Assembly (NCBI GenBank): GCA_037447655.1
Contig: JBBHKE010003302.1
Location: forward strand, 28,500-92,499
Length of the DNA: 64,000 bases
Direction: 5' to 3'
Source: Zygnema cylindricum
Taxonomy: Eukaryota > Streptophyta > Zygnematophyceae > Zygnematales > Zygnemataceae
In this document: piece by piece, positions 57,891 through 64,000 of the stretch
Layout: the number at the start of each line of letters is the position of its first letter
How positions within the stretch are numbered: position 1 is the stretch's first letter
The notes under the pieces: model-generated
Databases searched by the model: none
Seen by the model: only the letters and a program-made list of their open reading frames with translations
What the model was told of the DNA's origin: nothing
Program-made: the position numbers and the translations under genes

Positions 57891-58541
57891 CGAAAGGACC
57901 AGGAGTGGCAGTGGAAGGAATAACAGCAGATAGCGTTCCAATTCCTGAAGGATTCCCTCAAACAGCATCCTGTACTCCAGATGCCCGATCACCAGCGGCC
58001 TTTTCTCCTTTATACAGATTGGAGCAGGTTCGGATTGGGAGTAGTTTTGGCTCAATTGGACGACGCACAGGCTAAGTATGTAGTTGCCTACGCAAGCCGG
58101 AGTAATAACAGAGCCGAGGGGAATTACAACAGTTACCATAAAGGAATTACTCACCGCGGTGTGGGCCATCCAGCACTTCCGGCCTTACCTCTATGGAGTA
58201 CACTTCACCCTTATTACGGATCACCAGCCCCTCAAATGGATCATGGAGAACAGTAAGTTGACTGGAAAGCTGGCGAGATGGGTTCTCATCTTGCAGGAAT
58301 ATGATTTCAGCATCATCCATAGAGCCGGGGAGATTCATGGGAATGTCGACGGACTCAGCAGGAATCCGTACCCTTCCACCAGAGACTCTACTAGGACGCG
58401 GCATGACGAGGACCCTGAGCTCAGCCTGGGAGTTATCCGGGCTTCCTGTGCTTTTATTTGGCTGCCTCGAGCCAAAGTAGAAATATCAACTTTTGCTGCC
58501 GATGTGGAGGGGCAGGCCCCCATTGGAGCGGTACAGGGTAC
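57891..58541 (+). pseudogene. Gypsy E RNase H
   Basis: RNase H positions are LLYTDWSRFGLG (Asp), KELLTAVWAIQ (Glu) and LITDHQPLKW (Asp), followed by FSIIHRAGEIHGNVDGLSR. A one-base shift lies near 58140. The sequence passes at about 58541 directly into LTR segment R. The integrase present in D1 and D2 after this point is missing, an internal deletion. Confidence 0.83.
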
Positions 58542-58724
58542 TTTTCTTTTCCACTCCATTCCTCCTTACTATCTATGCATATCCTTGAAGGGGGGGTAAT
58601 GAACAGAGATGGGCATTGTCACAGATCCGGAGAAGCATCAGCATTTGGGGTGGATTGCAGGTTTCTCATGCACACCTCTTTCGACATCTTACCTGAACCT
58701 CCCGGTTCCCAGGCACGCTCGACA
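58542..58724 (+). repeat. Gypsy E LTR segment R, 5'-truncated
   Basis: It is homologous to the later part of 32283-32524, ending CCAGGCACGCTCGACA. The first part (TGGGATATC...) is missing because of the integrase deletion. Confidence 0.75.
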
Positions 58725-60116
58725 AGGATTGCAAGGTTTGCCTATTGATCAAATCTTTGTATGGGCTGAAATGTTGAAATTATGTATTTTCTAGGTTTGG
58801 AATAGGAAAATAAATGAAAAGAAAACTGCAAAGGCAACCTCCTTCTCACTCAATTCTCTAAGTCCCCACACTTGTCGCTGTCACTGAAGACTGAAGAGGG
58901 AGTCAGAGCCATGGCTGCATATGCTGTCTTAGAAGATAGAGTAGGCTAAATTTAGTTTGTACCAAAAGAGGCTATTGGAACCAAGACTTGATCATGGTAC
59001 CTATCGTCCAAAAGATTGGTCGGTAGCAATTAACTCTATCCTATGACCTAGGACCACTGCAAGATTTTATGGGGTACGATACTTATTTGAATGTGAACGT
59101 TGCGTTACTTTTCATTTAGCATTTCACGGGACGGAACGTACATAAAAATGAATTAATACGCACGAATTCAAGACCGCATGGAATTAACGAAACAACATTA
59201 ATTTCGACGACTAAGATTACGTGCCGGCATTCATCAAACGACCGTGGTAGGAGTCGAGATTGCGGATAGGGCGTTTTGGCGTTTTCGGGACGCCGCCACT
59301 CCGGATGACATGTTGCAAGATCGTACGCGTTTGCGGAATCTCCAGAGTGCTAAACAACAAATCTGGATGTGACAAATTTCACTATTACGGCGATGTCGTA
59401 CCATGTCCGCACAAAAAGTACTCCGGCACCTGTACTTTAATGTACGGTACAATTCTTTGATTGGTCCGTACCTCAGTTCTTTAGATCTGCGAATTCTGTG
59501 TGGCAATGGAGCCCATAGAGTTTCATGAAACAGGCGCCATGACAATGGAATAAAAAGCCCGATGAGTTTTTTACAGATTTTGGGATACATTCAGATCAAC
59601 TCAGATCACTCAATTTATTTGTTTGAAGATGCGGAAGGTATATTTATTGCAATTTATGTTGAAGATTTGCTTGTCTTAACTAAATCTATGGATAAAATAA
59701 ATAAGTTGAAAATGGATCTAAAAGGTATATTTGAGATGAAGGATATGGGCAAAATAATGTATATTTTAGGAATTCAGGTAAAGAGAGACAGAGATAGAAA
59801 GATAATTAGATTAACGCAAAAAGTGGCCATTGGAAACATGTTAAAAAGATTTTGAATGGACAAGGCTAATAGTTGTACCACTCCAATGGAACTAAAGAAG
59901 GGAAGTGAGGGGAGTGTGGAAGAGGGAGTTATAATCTTGGATGATGAGTTAGGCCCTAAATATAAAATAATTATGTTGAGAATTCCTTATAGAGAAGTAG
60001 TGGGCAGCCTAATATATTTTATAAATTGTACCCGGTCAGACATAGCTGCAACTGTAGGAGTACTCAGTAAGATTTTGAATGCTCCCACTAAGAAACTCAA
60101 AAAATCCTCAATTTGA
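58725..60116 (+). pseudogene. Copia G RT end (split by solo LTR H)
   Basis: 58725-58771 continues RT (DCKVCLLIKSLYGLK). After solo LTR H, 59526-59855 gives QAP-QWNKK and a 98-codon frame with VEDLLVL in place of VDDLL (first Asp changed to Glu). 59856-60116 gives NSCTTPMELKKGSE and GSLIYFINCTRSDIAA. The RNase H part is missing: at about 60100 the sequence switches to an inverted copia fragment. Confidence 0.82.
58772..59525 (+). mobile_element. Solo LTR H (TSD TGAAA)
   Basis: It begins TGTTGAAATTATG and ends GAGTTTCA, with TGAAA at 58767-58771 and 59526-59530. At 754 bp it is a shorter subfamily. It has the conserved-loop hairpin (about 58840-58905), an eroded T-arm-like element (about 58979-59010) and a GTAC hairpin (about 59408-59446). 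Confidence 0.88.
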
Positions 60117-62457
60117 TTAGATGTGTACTCCCCCCCATCATCACTTCAAACTCTGTTAATCGGGGTTCCATGCAACTTCTCACTCCCTGTTTTATATTCT
60201 TTAAAATAAAAATCTGCTTCACACTTATTTTTGAGGAAGTAAACTCTGGAATATCTAGACCAGTCATCGGTTATGGTTAGCATATATCTTTTCCCTCCTA
60301 CCGAAGGTACTTTGGAAAGTCCTCAGGTATCATTTTTTACCAGATCTAGCATCTTTTCCGCTCTATATGTGGCAGTTTTGGGAAAGGGCAATCTGTGAGC
60401 TTTACGTTGTGCACAGTCACCATAATCATCTATCACTTCATTATTCTCAAAGTGAATCCCTTCGAGTACACCCAATTTTTTCATTTCCCTTAATCTATCC
60501 AAATGCACATGTCCCCAACGCTTATGCCATATCATCATCTCGAGGACACCAACATAATAAGCATAATTATTTTCATTGCTCAAGTTAAGCCTTAATGTTC
60601 CTCAACTACCGATGTTAGCAGTGAAATAGACCTCTTCATCATACTTTGCTGTGAAAGTTCCCTTTCTATTGTAAGTCTCAAAATCTTTATTATCCAAGAT
60701 AGAGGTAGAGATAATATTTTTGCATAACAGAGGTATTTAGACGACATCTGAAAATTTGACAATGGACGTCTAACCCTCTACAAGTACTTTTAGATCTACG
60801 AATGCAATTAGATCTGTAGTTACCACTCTCCCATCTCCATGTTGAAATCGGAGGTTTTGTTGTATTTTCTAGGTTAAAATGTAAAAAACTAAAAGGTCTT
60901 ACTGGGCAGTCAGGCTCTACCTTTCCCTCTCTCCAGTCCCAATTCCCTTTGTAGTCATTGAAGACTGGTGAGAGAGAGATAGAGCCATGGCTGCCTGAAG
61001 AGCCGAAGAAGATAGGGGATTAGCCCTTGCAAAATGATGACGTACTAAGGATTTGATCCTGGTTCATACAGATTGCCAAACTAGCTGGTCGTCTTATCCA
61101 ATAGTCTAGTACTTGTGCTGGGATATACAATAATTGTTAAATATATAAACAGATATTAGTGGACTTTATCGATTCACGGGTGAAGTAAGTCATGGTCATT
61201 GTATACCACGAAGGCAGGTGTTTGAAAAAGAAGGGAGGCATTTAAAATTATCCTTGAGGCTTCAAGCAAGCTGCATATTTTGTGTACTAATGGAGGTCAC
61301 AAAGTTACACCACATACTCTATCTCTACAGTATAGATCTTTCTCAGCTTAGTAAATAACTTTTTTTCATGGCACATATGCATTGAGGCACCCGATTGAAT
61401 AATCCAATCTTCCTCCGAGCTTCTCAAATACCTCTGATCGCACATTTTTGCCTCCGTGAGATCTCCTTCTCCTCCAACTTTTCTTTGAAAAGAAGCTTTC
61501 CGTCCTCTTTGTCGGAGATCTCTTTTTCTGCAAACTCCCCTTTTATCTGTGTGGTCACAAGTGCCTTCTTCTTTACGAAAGGTCCACATGATTAGTTCTC
61601 CTTGAGCCTCAGCTCCGTCAGCTTAGTGCACTCTGCCATGTAGTGACACAGTTTTTTACAAAAAATGGCAAAGCCCCTTTCGAGGTCGAGATCCATATGC
61701 GTCCGGTTAGATTCCTCTCCCTCCTCCGCCAAAACTCCCATAAGGTTTCTTGTTCTCTTAATCTCTCCAATTGGTTCCGGCGGCCAAGGCTTGACCACTC
61801 TTCCGTCCGCTCCCAAACTCAATGGTGTTTTCTCTAACCAAGATCATTCTAACAACTGTGTTCCAAATCCATCGACTGTCTGGCAGATCTAAAACTTTGT
61901 GAACAATATGGTCATACTCTTCTGGGAGCTTCATCAACAAGGTATTCACCTTCTCCTTCTAAAATTCCACCTTCCCAGCACTATGTAACTCCCCAAATAA
62001 ACGGGCCAAATTATTAGAAAAGTCAAGCATTTTCTCTCTTTTATAACCAAATGCTTGATATTTTTTATCTACGAGTTTTTGTTCCTAAAATTGTGCCACT
62101 CCTAAAAATGTTTTCAAGTGCCTCCCACAGATCGGCCTCCCTTTCTACATTAAGGTGAGGTGTGGTCATCTTCCGGGTAAGATGTCCGCGAATGAAGTGA
62201 TACGTGATTGAGGTGTTGTAGTCCCAAATATCAGGGTTATTCTCCTTTGTTTTAGGCATCTATTCCACCAATACCAGCTTTGATGCCAATCTCGGCATCA
62301 CTAGTGTAAGCTTCTCCTTTCTCGTTTCCTTTCTTCTATCTAGGACGTTACTTTCTCCTTTGTCATCACATTTTTTCTGACTGCCCATATCCTGTTGAGA
62401 ATCACAGTCCTCCAAATCTTGTGGAGCCCCGAATAATGTGGATGGTCGTCCAACACT
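60117..62457 (-). pseudogene. Inverted copia fragment I (integrase, protease, gag)
   Basis: Read from 62457 down: gag leader (GAPQDLEDCDSQQD), capsid (DIWDYNTSITYHFIRGHLT at 62259-62065; MKLPEEYDHIVHKVLDLPDSRW at 61949-61758), a zinc knuckle remnant (FCKKLCHYMAEC, at 61822-61592), and protease WIIQSGASMHM (Asp changed to Gln, at 61589-61305). Solo LTR J comes next. Then integrase zinc region WHKRWGHV...CAQRKAHRLPFPK (60583-60323) and SDDGGEYTSN near 60145. It has many stops. It belongs to the same lineage as F and G. Confidence 0.8.
60840..61309 (+). mobile_element. Probable solo LTR J
   Basis: It begins TGTTGAAATCGG, has TATTTTCTAGG near its start, the hairpin with GTCATTGAAGACTGG loop, AGAGCCATGGCTGCC, a T-arm-like AGGATTTGATCCT (about 61050-61062), and an end AAGTTACA. 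It interrupts the protease of fragment I. Flanks share only CCA, so the target duplication is not clear. Confidence 0.7.
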
Positions 62458-62760
62458 ATGTATTTGTTAGATGGTCTTGTCTAAGTCATCCATACTTGTC
62501 GTAGTCACTGGTAGACACGGATAGCCATGGCTGCCCCCATAGTTAAAAGAAACAAGCAAACAAGCAGGCAGACAGGCAGAAAAACTGGTTGCCCCCATAG
62601 TTATAAAGAAACAAGCAAACACACAGGCAAACAAGCAGAAAAATTGACAGGTGATCAAAATGATGCCCTGAGCCAGATTTGAACCTGGGTCTTGTTGTCC
62701 ATAGCCTATTTCAACCATGGATTACGCTCGGAAGAACCACAGACTACCCTCCAAAACAGT
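62458..62760 (+). repeat. LTR-like fragment K with tRNA-like segment
   Basis: It contains the LTR module CTTGTCGTAGTCACTGG...AGCCATGGCTGCC (62490-62535), and a tandem duplication of about 58-60 bp rich in AAGCAAACA (about 62532-62650). At about 62660-62695 its complement reads like a tRNA 3' part with B-box-like GGTTCAAATCT. The element's right limit is not visible. Confidence 0.5.
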
Positions 62761-64000
62761 TGTATTTCATACACCTCTGATAACTCCAAAATTAATAAAA
62801 GTAGCTGAAACTGCACCAATATGTAGTTTATCCTAGACATTGTAACCTCCCAAAGTTACAGCTAAATACATCAAATAAATCATAGATATGAGCTGCAAAG
62901 TTTCCAAAAAACATGTGACAGCTTACCAAACGAACCAAATAGACTCCTCACACCAGAACAGAGTGAAACTACACCAAAATATAGATTCTAGATCACATAA
63001 TTCATTCACAAAGTTTCACATAAAACTAACCACCAGAGTGATCACACTAACAGGTCAAAGTTGTAGAAAAACAGTTTGCCATATCTTTGATAAACTCAGC
63101 TGTGATACGGAAAATAAACTAAGTCTTACAATTTATACTCACATATTCATCTACCGATCTCTACACTTATCAAAAAACTACACGTGTAACAAGTACATTA
63201 CACTAAAAAAGACATTTTACGTCAACGGTACGTTTACTATACCGACAATATGTCCAAACCCTAATTATAGTTTTTATCCTATTTTATTATGGTAACACTA
63301 ATAATTAATCCATAACATATAAATAACGTTTATTTCAGATATTTACAAATATGGTCCGTACATTAAATTATGCCACTAACTTAGTCAGCAATTGGCCAAT
63401 ACGTCCAAATGTTTGTACACACAAAAGTGAAAACCTTGGAAGCAAGTCGGTCGCGCAAAGCGACGAGACTTGCTTAGTCAACTGTGGTCCATTCAGACTT
63501 CCTTTGCCGTCGATGTACTCTGGATCAAAAGATTCTCTTAGCGTCGGTTTAAGAGCGTTCCGGAATTTGCAGAACGCCGTAAAATGTAAGTTATGTCTTC
63601 GCGCTGGACGACACGCGTCCAATTACATTTGTCCCAATGTGGTCCCATTTCAAATCGCGTCGGTCGACACGATTCATATTCCCCGTTCATTCTTGCATCC
63701 GTAATCTGTTAATTCAGTTGTTGACGCGCGCATTCCTGTCCGTCCGATTTGTCATATGTGACTATATAGGTTACCTTCGAATTCCGTACTGGATAAACTT
63801 GATCCGCCGTCAGCTGGCGCCGCGTGTCCCAACAAAGTACATTACACTCTTTTGTACTTTGAGTGACTTTCACACTATTAGAGGAAAGACTGAAGTGTTT
63901 ATACAGACATTTCTCAAAAATATTCTAACTACCAATCCCTCTCCCACTGACCAATTTACTGAGTAGTAAATTTTTCAAGTCACAACACTCCCTTAAAACT
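62761..64000. other. AT-rich stretch, no recognisable gene
   Basis: No protein family is recognised in the short frames here. A weak GTAC-type hairpin (AAAGTACA...TGTACTTT, about 63833-63862) and a GTCCGTCCGATT segment near 63740 recall the LTR modules elsewhere in the window. The region may therefore be a diverged LTR, but this is not secure. Confidence 0.4.

Larger units (their letters stand above)
49242..58724 (+). mobile_element. DNMT-gypsy element E (TSD AGGA/AGGAT), no terminal direct repeats
   Basis: The ends are TGTCAAG (49242) and CTCGACA (58724). AGGA lies at 49238-49241 and 58725-58728, and the copia host frame is restored across the site. The content is LTR segment L, primer-site region, gag, protease, DNMT, RT, RNase H and LTR segment R. 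Integrase and the start of R are deleted. The two ends are not direct repeats of each other. Compare D2, where R, L and R are contiguous. Confidence 0.85.

Noticed and set aside
63351-63966. Host exon at the right edge (frames of 109-117 codons)
   Set aside because: No family similarity or splice context was seen, and weak LTR-like motifs (GTAC hairpin, GTCCGTCCGATT) are present.

Overview
The window is a nest of LTR retrotransposons with no recognisable host gene. It most probably comes from a streptophyte (land plant or charophyte alga) with a large, repeat-rich genome. The Ty1/copia elements carry a primer-binding site that, compared from memory, matches the anticodon arm of plant initiator tRNA-Met. 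The Ty3/gypsy elements carry a C5 DNA methyltransferase domain, a combination I recall as reported from the charophyte Klebsormidium and from dinoflagellates. The species cannot be named from sequence alone. || Layout. 1-7420: a minus-strand, gag-only (TR-GAG type) copia derivative in the tandem form LTR-gag-LTR-gag-LTR. 7421-20677: a plus-strand DNMT-gypsy copy (D1), interrupted at 8466-15761 by a complete copia element (B), whose 3' LTR holds a solo LTR (14040-15107). 20678-22134: AT-rich DNA with a 275-bp MITE (8-bp TSD) and part of a second copy. 22135-27922: a nearly identical duplicate of 12693-18477 (end of copia B, the solo LTR and the DNMT/RT part of gypsy D1). It runs into a second gypsy copy (D2), whose integrase and complex LTR region (with another solo LTR at 30511-31564) extend to 32524. 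32535-34166: a minus-strand fragment of the same gypsy family (N). 34171-60116: an old plus-strand copia element (G), split by an intact-gag TR-GAG element (M, 35391-39762), a full copia element (F, 42144-48608, TSD CCGTG), a DNMT-gypsy element (E, 49242-58724, TSD AGGA) and a solo LTR (H, 58772-59525, TSD TGAAA). 60117-62457: a minus-strand copia fragment (I) with solo LTR J inside. 62458-64000: an LTR-like fragment (K) with a tRNA-like segment, then AT-rich DNA with no assignable gene. || How the parts work together. Copia elements encode gag, protease, integrase, reverse transcriptase and RNase H in that order. Their gag start codon lies inside the LTR and translation runs through the primer-binding site. 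TR-GAG elements keep LTR, primer site and gag, with a fossil of RNase H at the gag C-terminus, and must borrow pol. The gypsy polyprotein runs gag (two zinc knuckles), aspartic protease, DNMT, RT, RNase H and integrase. The DNMT was originally in frame with protease and RT, and shows motifs I, IV, VI, VIII and X in canonical (DNMT3-like, not DRM-rearranged) order. Nearly all copies are broken by stops and frameshifts; the TR-GAG gag at 36663-38540 is the only long intact reading frame. || The strongest leads are the DNMT-carrying gypsy family; its ends, which lie in the middle of what PPT and PBS define as the LTR; a near-perfect complementarity between its primer-site region and its own LTR; and conserved RNA-like hairpins, one resembling a tRNA T-arm, shared by several copia-type LTR families.
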